Shown here: positions 34,970 to 42,506 of the stretch, in pieces
Numbering within the stretch: the stretch's first letter is position 1
Layout of the letters: every line of letters starts with the position of its first letter
DNA from: Holosporales bacterium
Lineage (GTDB): Bacteria > Pseudomonadota > Alphaproteobacteria > UBA3830 > JAIRMZ01
Length of the DNA stretch: 42,506 nucleotides
Direction: 5' to 3'
Assembly: GCA_031279495.1 (NCBI GenBank)
Contig: JAITIJ010000074.1
Coordinates: 1 to 42,506 of the forward strand
Program-made: the position numbers and the translations under genes
Notes under the pieces: model-generated
What the model saw: the letters and a program-made list of their open reading frames with translations, nothing else
What the model was told of the DNA's origin: nothing
Database searches by the model: none

Positions 34970-36628
34970 TTAGTCATCGTAAGAAACTGGGGCAACCTCG
35001 CCAAGGGTTTGAAAGACCTGTTCGTTGATTTTAATAGTACGATGATTCCGACTATAATTAAGCGCTTGGTGGCACAGATCTGCGCTAATTCCGCGCTGCC
35101 ATTGAAAAGACGTTTCAGTTTTATCTGCAGGAACATCGGGAAAGGCTTTTATTGCAGCTGCTACGATAACAGTACCAGCGCAGGTTTTTCCAAAGTGCTC
35201 TTCAACAATTCCTTCTCCTATTGGAGCTTTCTGAAGACGCATCAGGAAGTCTTCCCGCATATACTCCTTTCCAATGGGCGCTTTGTGCTGCACAATGTCC
35301 TTATAACTAAACGGTCGCAACGTAGCATACGAGAGATGATGGAGCGTCGTAAGATCTTTTAGTGTCTTGCCTTTTTTTAATTCTTCCAGAAGATTTTGCG
35401 CTAAAGCTTTCATGCGGTCTTTTCGTTGATGTATGCGCCAGCACTCGAGTACTTTCTCCTTTACTTTTTCAAATATTTCTACATGTTCGGCAATTATCTT
35501 GTCTACCCGCACGAATATCCAACGCCCCTCACGAGTCTCGATAAAGGTGCCATTTCCCCCTTCTTCGATATTCCCGAGCTCTTTATGCAGTTCTGTTGCA
35601 ACTTTTGCGTAGTGTGCTGGAACGAATTTACTATGAAAGAGCGGCTTTGCACACCATGTTGACGTCGTCAATTGGACAAGAGGGTACTGTGTTGCAAGTT
35701 CTTCAATCGTTTTGCCACCTGCCAACGCATCTTCAAGTGTGCGTATGGCATCTGCTACACGCTCGACCAACACCTCTTGCCGCAAGTCTTTTTCAAGCAC
35801 TGCGCGCATTTCCTCAAGGCTTTTGATGGTTGGCTCGTCCACGGAACGCTCAATGTATTGATCGTACGCGCGCTTTATATCTTCTTCTGCGATAACAATC
35901 GTCTTTTCTATTGCTTCCTTATCAACTTCTGCAACCGTAAAAAGCCGTTGTTCTGGAACGATGAAATATTCTTGATGTTCGTCATAGAAATTTTTTAAAT
36001 CGCCCGGAGGCTGCTCAGCAGGAACTAAGACATTCTTTTCTTCGATAATAGCATAAGCCACTTCACGTTTTTCTGAGACTGCGGCATTCAATGCAGCTGC
36101 GTAAACTGGTGGCAAATGTGCCAAGAAAAATGGGAGAGAGAACAGCGACATCTCCGTTTCCTGCCGCAGGTGGCGTAGAAACGCCTCCTCAGGAAGGCGA
36201 AAAGAGGCTAATGCCGCACGCAGCATATTTTTGTTGAAAGCTCCAGTTTCGTCACGAAATCGCGGATCTGTGCGCATGGTAGTCATTACAACTTTGTCTC
36301 CTACATAGAGATTGCAATCAGACAATTCCTGTGCCACTAAGTGCTGATGGATGAAGGAGAGAAGTACCTGTTCGGGCAATTTCATTTCTTTCGCTTTTTC
36401 GTCGCTGATAAAGCCGAAGCGTTCCTGCAGATTCTCCTTGTAACGTCGATAAGTTAAACTAAACTCGCGTGCTGTCACCTTTTTGCTGCCAACTTTAAGA
36501 AGGTAATCTGGCGTGCCCAAATGCATAATGACACCACCCATGCCCCACAAAATAAAAACAAAAGCAATAAGGAAAAACAGCAATTTCGCAGCAATTGACC
36601 GAGAGAATCCGCGGATAAACTCTAGCAT
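34970..36628 (-). CDS. PpiD/SurA-N-type periplasmic chaperone, parvulin domain apparently missing
   Basis: A 552-residue protein with the PpiD layout: one N-terminal membrane anchor (about residues 13-35, AKLLFFLIAFVFILWGMGG), then a SurA-N-like chaperone domain (about 45-230) with REFSLTYRRYKENLQ. In E. coli PpiD the next helix (YYDQHQDQF) leads into the parvulin isomerase and then KSLDEVRDDI. Here AYDQYIERS (about 254-262) runs almost directly into IKSLEEMRAVLEKDLR (from about 268), so some 90 residues of parvulin are absent. The rest resembles the C-terminal chaperone part. PpiD assists newly secreted proteins at the translocon. It is divergent from tpiA, as in other alphaproteobacteria. 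The domain loss is my reading by eye. Confidence 0.82.
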   Translation of the reverse strand: MLEFIRGFSRSIAAKLLFFLIAFVFILWGMGGVIMHLGTPDYLLKVGSKKVTAREFSLTYRRYKENLQERFGFISDEKAKEMKLPEQVLLSFIHQHLVAQELSDCNLYVGDKVVMTTMRTDPRFRDETGAFNKNMLRAALASFRLPEEAFLRHLRQETEMSLFSLPFFLAHLPPVYAAALNAAVSEKREVAYAIIEEKNVLVPAEQPPGDLKNFYDEHQEYFIVPEQRLFTVAEVDKEAIEKTIVIAEEDIKRAYDQYIERSVDEPTIKSLEEMRAVLEKDLRQEVLVERVADAIRTLEDALAGGKTIEELATQYPLVQLTTSTWCAKPLFHSKFVPAHYAKVATELHKELGNIEEGGNGTFIETREGRWIFVRVDKIIAEHVEIFEKVKEKVLECWRIHQRKDRMKALAQNLLEELKKGKTLKDLTTLHHLSYATLRPFSYKDIVQHKAPIGKEYMREDFLMRLQKAPIGEGIVEEHFGKTCAGTVIVAAAIKAFPDVPADKTETSFQWQRGISADLCHQALNYSRNHRTIKINEQVFQTLGEVAPVSYDD

Positions 36629-36683
36629 CAGAACCCATCTTATTATAGAACGACAGAGGCCATTCTAAGGAGCTGTGAAAAAG

Positions 36684-37493
36684 ATGTCGAGAGAAGCGCA
36701 AGAAGTGGCATGGCCTCACCTTGGAAAAGAAATATTCGTTGCAAATTGGAAGATGAATGGCTCCTTGGCTTTTGTTGAGGCTTATGGCGCCCGCTTGCTC
36801 GAACAACATTCCACGATCTCCAAAAAAGCGTGCGTTGTTGTGTGTTCTCCTACGCCTTATCTAAAGACATTGCGCGATGCAGTGCAGGGAGCTGTATTCC
36901 TAGGCAGTCAGAACACAGCAACAGCTCAAAGCGGAGCATTCACTGGAGAGATGAGCGCAAACATGGCGGCGGATATAGGGTGTCGCTATGGATTGGTGGG
37001 ACACTCTGAGCGACGGCGACTTTATCACGAAAACGACACGATTGTGGTGGAGAAAGCACTACGCCTTGTTGAAGCGGGTGTTGTGCCTATTTTGTGTATT
37101 GGAGAAACCGAAGAGCAAAGAGAAATGAACGAGACAGCAGAAGTGTTGCATCAACAATTACGTCATATCTCTTCTCTTGGTCCTACGTCGGGACTGATTG
37201 TCGCTTACGAGCCCGTATGGGCGATAGGAACAGGAAAGACACCGACACCTGATAACGTCCAGAAAACGCACCGCATAATTTATGAAATTTTGGAAGAGCA
37301 TGGGCTATGCAATGTCCCACTTTTGTATGGCGGTTCTGTGACGGCAACGAATGCAGGGGATTTCTTGGCATTAAAGGAAGTGCAAGGCGTTCTTGTTGGG
37401 GGCGCAAGTTTAAAGACAGATGAGTTTTTGCAGATCATTCAGTGTCTGGACAAAATCTCGCAAGCTTCAGTACACTGCTCTTTAGATCAATGA
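36684..37493 (+). CDS. tpiA: Triosephosphate isomerase
   Basis: Interconverts dihydroxyacetone phosphate and glyceraldehyde-3-phosphate. Catalytic residues are Lys23 in VANWKMNG, the histidine in VGHSERR, and the glutamate in VAYEPVWAIGTGKTP; the phosphate loop YGGSV is present. I chose ATG at 36684 because AAGGAG lies ten bases upstream; a GTG at 36675 is too close to it. The product of 269 residues is slightly longer than usual owing to a dozen extra N-terminal residues. It heads the run tpiA-secG-pyrG-kdsA-ftsB. Confidence 0.96.
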   Translation: MSREAQEVAWPHLGKEIFVANWKMNGSLAFVEAYGARLLEQHSTISKKACVVVCSPTPYLKTLRDAVQGAVFLGSQNTATAQSGAFTGEMSANMAADIGCRYGLVGHSERRRLYHENDTIVVEKALRLVEAGVVPILCIGETEEQREMNETAEVLHQQLRHISSLGPTSGLIVAYEPVWAIGTGKTPTPDNVQKTHRIIYEILEEHGLCNVPLLYGGSVTATNAGDFLALKEVQGVLVGGASLKTDEFLQIIQCLDKISQASVHCSLDQ

Positions 37494-37513
37494 GAAATTA
37501 AGGCTATTCGCAC

Positions 37514-37879
37514 ATGATGACGTTCCTCTTATCTCTGCATTTCGTAATAACTGTTGCGCTTGTTACGGTGATTCTGTTGCAAAAGAGCGAAGGAGGTGCA
37601 TGGGGAATGGGCGGAGGAACGAGTGGCGTTCTGACTCCGCGTGGCCAAGCGAATTTGCTAACACGCATAACAGCGATCCTTGCAGGAATATTTGCCGTTA
37701 ATTGCTTGATCATGGCGTCTTATGTGCATCATAACCACATGCAAACGGCAAAGAAGTCGCTTATTGATGAAGTAGCGCAGCAATCTGCTGTAGTACAGCC
37801 AGCCTCTTCGCAATCAGAGCAGTCGGAAGCACCGGCGGATACCACCTCTGATTCTGAGGGCGAGAAGGGTGCAGAGTGA
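37514..37879 (+). CDS. secG: Preprotein translocase subunit SecG
   Basis: Auxiliary subunit of the SecYEG channel in the inner membrane. Two membrane helices (residues about 3-22 and 50-70) flank the conserved cytoplasmic loop VILLQKSEGGAWGMGGG. A longer acidic Ser/Glu-rich tail (about 85-121), common in alphaproteobacteria, follows. It starts 20 bases after tpiA, and its stop overlaps the pyrG start (GTGA). ATG at 37514 or at 37517 is possible. Confidence 0.94.
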   Translation: MMTFLLSLHFVITVALVTVILLQKSEGGAWGMGGGTSGVLTPRGQANLLTRITAILAGIFAVNCLIMASYVHHNHMQTAKKSLIDEVAQQSAVVQPASSQSEQSEAPADTTSDSEGEKGAE

Positions 37880-39507
37880 CACTGCCGCGCTTTATTTTCG
37901 TTACAGGAGGGGTTGTTTCTTCTGTCGGGAAAGGGATTGCTTCAGCTTCTGTGGGAGCACTCCTTCAAGCGCACGGTTTCTCAGTCCGTCTTAAGAAGCT
38001 TGAGCCTTACCTTAACGTTGATCCAGGAACGATCAATCCTTACAAGCATGGCGAGGTATATGTCACCAACGATGGTGGCGAGACAGATCTTGATATGGGG
38101 CATTATGAGCGCTTTACAGGGATCCCAACACGCGCTATGGACCTTCTTACGACGGGTAAGGTGTATTCTTCCGTTATTGCGCGCGAGCGGCGCGGAGATT
38201 ACCTGGGCTCGGATATACAAGTCGTCCCTCATATTACCGACGAGATAAAAAGCTTCGTTTTGGCCGAAGTGCAAGATGTCGATTTTGTCATTTGTGAAGT
38301 TGGAGGCACAGTCGGCGATATCGAAAGCTTGCCATTCCTCGAGGCTATACGTCAATTGCGGCTCGATCTGGGGCGAGAGCGCTCGGTAAACATCCACCTT
38401 ACACTTCTGCCTTATATCCCTTCGGCAGGCGAGTTGAAAACCAAGCCCAGCCAGCATTCGGTGCGTGAACTACGCAGTATTGGTATTCAGCCTGAGTTTC
38501 TTATTTGTCGAAGTGCAAACGGTTTCGAAGAAGCGACGCGCAAGAAGCTCTCTCTTTTCTGCAATGTTCCGGAAAATCACATCGTTGATGCGCCCGATAC
38601 CCCTTGGCTGTATCAGATACCGCTGAATTTTCACAAAAGCGATCTCGATGGCGCCTTGTGTCGGTATTTTAGTCTAGAAAACACGCGTGCAAATCTTACG
38701 ATTTGGGAAGATCTCGCTGCGCGTTGGCAAAGTCCAAAAGGAACCGTCTGTATCGGTGTATTTGGGAAATATGCTCATTTCTTAGAAGCGTATAAATCGC
38801 TACAAGAGGCCATCTCGCACGCAGGAGTCGCACACAGTCTGAAAGTAGATGTGCGTTGGGTTGATACAGAGGATAAGGATCGTGTGCGCCAGGTCTTGAC
38901 TGAAGTGCATGGAATCATTGTACCAGGAGGATTCGGGACGCGTGGGATCTCGGGAAAGATCGCTGCCATTCGCTATGCCCGAGAAAATAAAGTTCCTTTT
39001 TTAGGCATCTGCCTAGGCATGCAATTGACAATCATCGAGGCCGCGCGCCATTTGTTGCATCTGCAGAATGCTTCTTCTACTGAGTTCGGAGAGACCACAG
39101 AGCCCGTCATTGCCTTGATGACAGAATGGATGCAAGGGGCACAGCTCCAGCGCCGCACAGCATGTGGAGATATGGGTGGCACAATGCGATTGGGGGCGTA
39201 TCCTTGCCTCATTCAGCCGGGAACGCGTTTGGCAGAGGCCTATGCGGGTCAAGAACAAGTCGAAGAGCGCCATCGCCATCGTTACGAGGTCAACAGTACC
39301 TACAAAAAGCGTCTGGAAGAGGTTGGGTTGTGCTTCTCTGGCATTTCTCCGGATGGAAGGTTGTCAGAGGTCGTAGAATACAAAGAACACCCGTGGTTCA
39401 TCGCGGTACAGTATCATCCAGAGTTTAAATCGCGGCCTTTTGCTCCCCATCCTTTGTTTGTGCACCTCATCCAAGCTGCGTGGACTCAAAAGGATTGTAG
39501 AAAGTGA
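37876..39507 (+). CDS. pyrG: CTP synthase
   Basis: Makes CTP from UTP with ammonia from glutamine. The synthetase half begins FVTGGVVSSVGKGIASAS (P-loop) with KLEPYLNVDPGTINPYKHGEVYVTNDGGETDLDMGHYERF (positions about 41-80). The glutaminase half has the oxyanion/nucleophile motif FLGICLGMQ and the histidine-glutamate pair in VQYHPEFKS. It has 543 residues, the normal length. GTG at 37876 overlaps the secG stop by four bases and is the only start that gives the family N-terminus; its own stop overlaps kdsA in the same way. Confidence 0.97.
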   Translation: MTLPRFIFVTGGVVSSVGKGIASASVGALLQAHGFSVRLKKLEPYLNVDPGTINPYKHGEVYVTNDGGETDLDMGHYERFTGIPTRAMDLLTTGKVYSSVIARERRGDYLGSDIQVVPHITDEIKSFVLAEVQDVDFVICEVGGTVGDIESLPFLEAIRQLRLDLGRERSVNIHLTLLPYIPSAGELKTKPSQHSVRELRSIGIQPEFLICRSANGFEEATRKKLSLFCNVPENHIVDAPDTPWLYQIPLNFHKSDLDGALCRYFSLENTRANLTIWEDLAARWQSPKGTVCIGVFGKYAHFLEAYKSLQEAISHAGVAHSLKVDVRWVDTEDKDRVRQVLTEVHGIIVPGGFGTRGISGKIAAIRYARENKVPFLGICLGMQLTIIEAARHLLHLQNASSTEFGETTEPVIALMTEWMQGAQLQRRTACGDMGGTMRLGAYPCLIQPGTRLAEAYAGQEQVEERHRHRYEVNSTYKKRLEEVGLCFSGISPDGRLSEVVEYKEHPWFIAVQYHPEFKSRPFAPHPLFVHLIQAAWTQKDCRK

Positions 39508-40349
39508 TTTGCAGGCGCGTTTTTGTTGGGCCTCTACCAATAGGTAACGATCTTCCTTTTACGTTGATTGCTGGTCCTTGTGCGCTTGAAAGCAGAGATC
39601 ATGCGCTTATGATGGCAGAACGCCTTGTTGCTTTGACGCAAAAGCTGCAGCTACCTTTTATCTTTAAGACATCTTTTGACAAGGCGAACCGCACAAGTAA
39701 CTCTAGCGCGCGCGGTGTTGGTCTGGATGCTGCTCTGCCGATTTTTGAAGAGATCCGATGTACGTATAAATGTCCTATAGTTACCGATGTGCACGAAAGC
39801 TGTCAGTGTACTGTGATGGCTAAAGCGGTAGATGTCCTTCAGATTCCGGCTTATTTATGTCGTCAGACAGATCTTCTTGTTGCGGCGGCGCGCACGCAAA
39901 AACCAATTCTTGTCAAAAAGGGGCAGTTTCTATCACCATGGGATATGACTCATGTCGTTAAGAAACTTACGGCGGAAGGTAATAACAATGTTTTGCTGGG
40001 TGAACGCGGTACCTGTTTCGGGTATAACGCGTTAGTCTCAGACATGCGCGCTTTGCCGGTGCTAGCGCAGATGGGTTATCCCGTGATTTTCGATGCAACA
40101 CATTCTGTGCAAATTCCAGGAGGACAAGGAACTTCGAGCGGTGGGCAGCGGCGTTTTATTGAGCCTCTTGCGCGTGCTGCGGTTTCTATTGGTATAGCAG
40201 GAGTCTTTATCGAGACGCACAACAATCCTGATATAGCTCCTTCTGATGGGCCAAACATGGTACCTTTTTCACACCTTGAGGATCTATTGCGACGCCTGCA
40301 AGATATCGACGGATGGGCTAAGACACATCCGCTTGTGGTAGAGAAATAA
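39504..40349 (+). CDS. kdsA: 3-deoxy-8-phosphooctulonate synthase
   Basis: Condenses arabinose-5-phosphate with phosphoenolpyruvate to Kdo-8-phosphate for LPS. Motifs include LIAGPCALESRDHAL, KTSFDKANRTS, VTDVHE, IPAYLCRQTDLLVAAA, KKGQFLSPWDM, FDATHSVQ and IETHNNPDIAPSDGPNM. The cysteine in AGPC marks the metal-dependent class (E. coli has Asn at this position), with the histidine, glutamate and aspartate ligands also present. 281 residues, normal. GTG at 39504 overlaps the pyrG stop; one base is shared with ftsB. In most alphaproteobacteria eno follows kdsA, but not here. Confidence 0.96.
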   Translation: MICRRVFVGPLPIGNDLPFTLIAGPCALESRDHALMMAERLVALTQKLQLPFIFKTSFDKANRTSNSSARGVGLDAALPIFEEIRCTYKCPIVTDVHESCQCTVMAKAVDVLQIPAYLCRQTDLLVAAARTQKPILVKKGQFLSPWDMTHVVKKLTAEGNNNVLLGERGTCFGYNALVSDMRALPVLAQMGYPVIFDATHSVQIPGGQGTSSGGQRRFIEPLARAAVSIGIAGVFIETHNNPDIAPSDGPNMVPFSHLEDLLRRLQDIDGWAKTHPLVVEK

Positions 40350-40663
40350 TGTGGGAGCGTTTTTCCAAGTTCGTAGCCCCTCTTTTGACCATTCTTTGTA
40401 TCGGTTATTTTTCCTATCACCTTGTAAAGGGGGATAGAGGCTTGCTCGCTTGGATTCAACTTGAAAAGAAACGTGCAGAGGCAACACGCTATTTGGCCGA
40501 AATTAAGGAAAAGAATCAAGCGCGTTGGCGTAAGATCCTGCATTTGCAGAATCGCAGCCTAGATCTCGATCTTCTTGGCGAGCAGGCATATTTTCTGGAA
40601 CTTGCGCATCCAGATGACATTATTATCCTAGTTCCAGAGTACACCTTTTCTAAAGAGAATTAG
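40349..40663 (+). CDS. ftsB: FtsB/DivIC-type septum formation protein
   Basis: A 104-residue bitopic protein: short N-terminus, one membrane helix (about residues 8-25, KFVAPLLTILCIGYFSYHL), a Gly-rich turn after it (KGDRGLLAW) and a coiled-coil segment (about 36-62, LEKKRAEATRYLAEIKEKN). The terminal LGEQAYFLELAHPDDIIILVP resembles alphaproteobacterial septum-initiation proteins that link FtsL, FtsQ and PBP3. It begins on the last base of the kdsA stop, so it is coupled to kdsA. Assigned from layout and position as much as from sequence. Confidence 0.85.
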   Translation: MWERFSKFVAPLLTILCIGYFSYHLVKGDRGLLAWIQLEKKRAEATRYLAEIKEKNQARWRKILHLQNRSLDLDLLGEQAYFLELAHPDDIIILVPEYTFSKEN

Positions 40664-40686
40664 GAATATAAGCTGCTCATGATTAT

Positions 40687-40771
40687 GCGGGCGTGGTGGA
40701 ACTGGTAGACACGTCAGGTTTAGGTCCTGGTGATGAAAGTCGTGGGGGTTCAAGTCCCTCTGCCCGCACCA
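40687..40771 (+). tRNA. tRNA-Leu (anticodon TAG)
   Basis: Acceptor GCGGGCG pairs with TGCCCGC (one G-T pair), anticodon stem CAGGT/TCCTG-like with loop reading TAG, a long class II variable arm (GATGAAAGTC region), T-loop GTTCAAGTC, and an encoded CCA end. Reads CUA/CUG-type codons. A T run of seven follows two bases after the CCA end, and tig starts 20 bases downstream. The tig frame is open through the tRNA, but that is incidental. Confidence 0.96.
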
Positions 40772-40791
40772 GTTTTTTTAGGGATGAACAC

Positions 40792-42180
40792 ATGCGCATT
40801 ATAAAGGAATCTGTCGAGGATTTTCAGCACCATTATGAGGTTTTACTCCCCTCTGCAGAAATTATGGAAAAAGTGGAAGAGAGGTTGGTGCGCATCTCTC
40901 CAAATGCGCGCATCCCTGGTTTTCGCTTAGGGAAAGCTCCTTTAGCTGCTGTTCAGAGACTTTATGAGCCCTCTGTTTATTCAGAAGAGGTGGAAAAACT
41001 GATCTCAGAGACAGTCAAATCGATTGTTGCAAATAGCAAGGCGCGCCTTCGACAAGATCCTCGTGTCGAAATTCTTGCCGACACAGAAGAAGGGCTTACT
41101 GTTTCCGTTGATTTTACCGTTCTTCCGACAGTAGAGGCGCCCAAAGATTTCTCTAACCTTTGTTTAGAGAAACTTGTTGTAGAGGTTGAGGACAAAGAGG
41201 TTGATGAAAGGCTTGAGTATTTGCGAAAAACGCATCGAGGATGGAAAGAAGCTCCTGTTACTCATTCGTCGCAAAAGGGAGACCTAATTGTTGCAGATAT
41301 CTTTACGAAATCTTCAAAAAAAGCGCTAAATAACGACAAGGCAAAAGGCCTTTCTTTCGTTATTGGTGGAGGAAAATTCGTTGCGGACTTTGAAAGTCAT
41401 TTTCTCGGAGTTTCTGCTGGAAAACGTCTTTCTTTCTCCGTTACATACCCAAAGAACACAACCGATAAACAGTTTTCGAACGCGACCGTACACTACACGG
41501 CTTTCGTTAAGCAGGTGTGCATAGCGACGACTTTTGATTCAGACGAAGATTTTGCGAAAGATGTTGGGTTCGATTCTGTTGCTGCGTGTCGCGCAAACAT
41601 AAAGACGCATCTTAAAAGTGAGTACGAGAAGCTTTCTGCCAACCACCTTAAACGGCAGGTTCTGGATGTTTTATCAGACCGCTATGTTTTTGAGATTCCT
41701 CAGGATATAGAAGAGGCAGAGTTTACTGAGATCTGGCAGAGTTTCGAGTACGACAACAAGGAGAAGCTGGGGAATATTTCCAAAAAAGAGTTGGATACAA
41801 TTCGTACGAATTACAGAAACATCGCCAACAGGCGTGTGCGATTGGGGCTTCTGATTGCGGAAGTCGCCAGACAATCTAAGGTTAGCGTAGCACAGAAAGA
41901 GCTCGATGAGTGCATAGCAAATGTTGCCACACATGAAGATCCACAAAATGCAGAAAAGCTCTATGCGTATTATCGGCGCAATCAACAAGCGGTTGCTGTT
42001 GCGCGTGCATCGGTTCTTGAGGATAAAGCTATCGCGCATATCGTAACGCAAGCACAGGTATCTGAGCGAAAAGTTTCCTTGGAGGAAATAATGAGAGAAA
42101 AAAGAGAAGCCTCATCAACGAATGGCGAAGAAAAATCTCTTTCTCAGAAAAAGGCTAAAGATAGAGGAAAAGGACGATGA
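40792..42180 (+). CDS. tig: Trigger factor
   Basis: Ribosome-bound chaperone and peptidyl-prolyl isomerase that meets nascent chains at the exit tunnel. The N-terminal ribosome-binding domain carries the signature RIPGFRLGKAP (usual GFRxGKxP, about residues 40-50). The FKBP-like domain follows (about 150-235, KGDLIVADIF...FVIGGGKFVADFESHFLGVSAGK), then the helical C-terminal arms and a basic tail (KKAKDRGKGR). It has 462 residues, within the family range. ATG at 40792 is chosen over the frame extension into tRNA-Leu; AGGGA lies seven bases upstream. The usual clpP-clpX-lon neighbours do not follow in this window. Confidence 0.94.
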   Translation: MRIIKESVEDFQHHYEVLLPSAEIMEKVEERLVRISPNARIPGFRLGKAPLAAVQRLYEPSVYSEEVEKLISETVKSIVANSKARLRQDPRVEILADTEEGLTVSVDFTVLPTVEAPKDFSNLCLEKLVVEVEDKEVDERLEYLRKTHRGWKEAPVTHSSQKGDLIVADIFTKSSKKALNNDKAKGLSFVIGGGKFVADFESHFLGVSAGKRLSFSVTYPKNTTDKQFSNATVHYTAFVKQVCIATTFDSDEDFAKDVGFDSVAACRANIKTHLKSEYEKLSANHLKRQVLDVLSDRYVFEIPQDIEEAEFTEIWQSFEYDNKEKLGNISKKELDTIRTNYRNIANRRVRLGLLIAEVARQSKVSVAQKELDECIANVATHEDPQNAEKLYAYYRRNQQAVAVARASVLEDKAIAHIVTQAQVSERKVSLEEIMREKREASSTNGEEKSLSQKKAKDRGKGR

Positions 42181-42431
42181 ATTTGAGATTAGGAATGGGG
42201 TTCTTTCGCTTTTTGTTCGCCGCAGTTGTTGTGTTCCAACGTAGTGGAGTGTGGGAGGAAATGCATCGAAGAACGGGCAGGTGGCCTATGGATGCTGTAA
42301 GCTGTTTTTTTTGTTATATCTGGCTTTCTATATCTACTATATGGCAATGGTTATTAAAAAATATCCAACAGCTATTAGCTTCTATAAAAGTAGATTCTGT
42401 AAGCTTTATCCGATTTATTTTGCGTGTTTAG
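42177..42431 (+). CDS. Possible small membrane protein after tig
   Basis: An 84-codon frame whose ATG overlaps the tig stop (ATGA), with AAAGG nearby. The product has hydrophobic stretches (FFRFLFAAVVVFQ, SCFFCYIWLSISTIW) but no domain I recognise. An overlapping frame at 42251-42454 looks equally hydrophobic, so this could be a chance reading or a decayed gene. From 42432 to the window end I see nothing further. Confidence 0.3.
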   Translation: MNLRLGMGFFRFLFAAVVVFQRSGVWEEMHRRTGRWPMDAVSCFFCYIWLSISTIWQWLLKNIQQLLASIKVDSVSFIRFILRV

Positions 42432-42506
42432 GTCTCTATGCTGTTTCTGCTTAATTTCTGCGTTGTTTGCGCATTTGTGTAACAGGCTGATTCAGGATAA
42501 AGTGGA

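Noticed and set aside
34813..35028. 71-codon plus-strand frame
   Set aside because: It lies antisense to the end of the ppiD-like gene, with no ribosome site or domain.
40693..40791. N-terminal extension of trigger factor through tRNA-Leu
   Set aside because: The extension would translate the tRNA; ATG at 40792 has a ribosome site and gives the normal N-terminus.

Overview
The window reads as chromosome of an alphaproteobacterium, probably a reduced, host-associated lineage; Holosporales is my best guess. That placement is inference from gene content and order, and no search was run. Pointers are a CckA-type hybrid kinase, the block tpiA-secG-pyrG-kdsA-ftsB with a divergent ppiD-like gene, priA divergent from a small transaldolase, separate glyQ and glyS, and a full Kdo/lipid A export set. 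Base composition looks moderate by eye. Many starts are GTG or TTG (cckA, hup, tkt, amiC, nusB, pyrG, kdsA). There are no IS elements, CRISPR arrays or rRNA genes, and no clear prophage.

Layout. 1-2438: partial cckA (minus) divergent from hup (HU). 2614-6964: tkt, then a gene-poor stretch with one orphan lipoprotein, one orphan membrane protein and about 1 kb of non-coding or decayed DNA. 6965-10354: recO, pgpA (minus), trmB, and an isolated flagellar hook gene flgE (minus) with its own terminator. 10685-15563: tightly packed rlmB-plsY-dprA-topA. 15576-19787 (minus): msbA, a DUF374 acyltransferase and waaA, an LPS assembly unit, plus a small membrane protein. 20208-22921: transaldolase (minus) divergent from priA. 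22925-27076 (minus): glyQ-glyS-dapE. 27252-32622: amiC, PBP1A and a fused rluD-rlpA frame, mostly cell-wall genes. 32643-34586: tRNA-Lys, nusB and a secreted proline-rich tandem-repeat protein. 34970-42506: ppiD-like gene (minus), then tpiA-secG-pyrG-kdsA-ftsB, tRNA-Leu, trigger factor and a doubtful small ORF.

Functionally the window is mostly housekeeping: envelope building (kdsA, waaA, msbA, DUF374, dapE, amiC, mrcA, rlpA, ftsB, secG, ppiD-like), phospholipid synthesis (plsY, pgpA), DNA transactions (topA, priA, recO, dprA, HU), translation and RNA modification (glyQS, trmB, rlmB, rluD, nusB, tig, tRNAs) and the non-oxidative pentose phosphate path (tkt, transaldolase, tpiA).

The items most worth a second look are: the RluD-RlpA single frame with a buried lipoprotein signal and an in-frame TTG; the PpiD-like protein whose parvulin domain seems cleanly missing; the secreted repeat protein with two copies of a nine-proline motif; the lone flgE; the absence of eno between kdsA and ftsB; and the structured gene-poor 1 kb at 5932-6964. 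I did not find a convincing wholly new multi-gene system.
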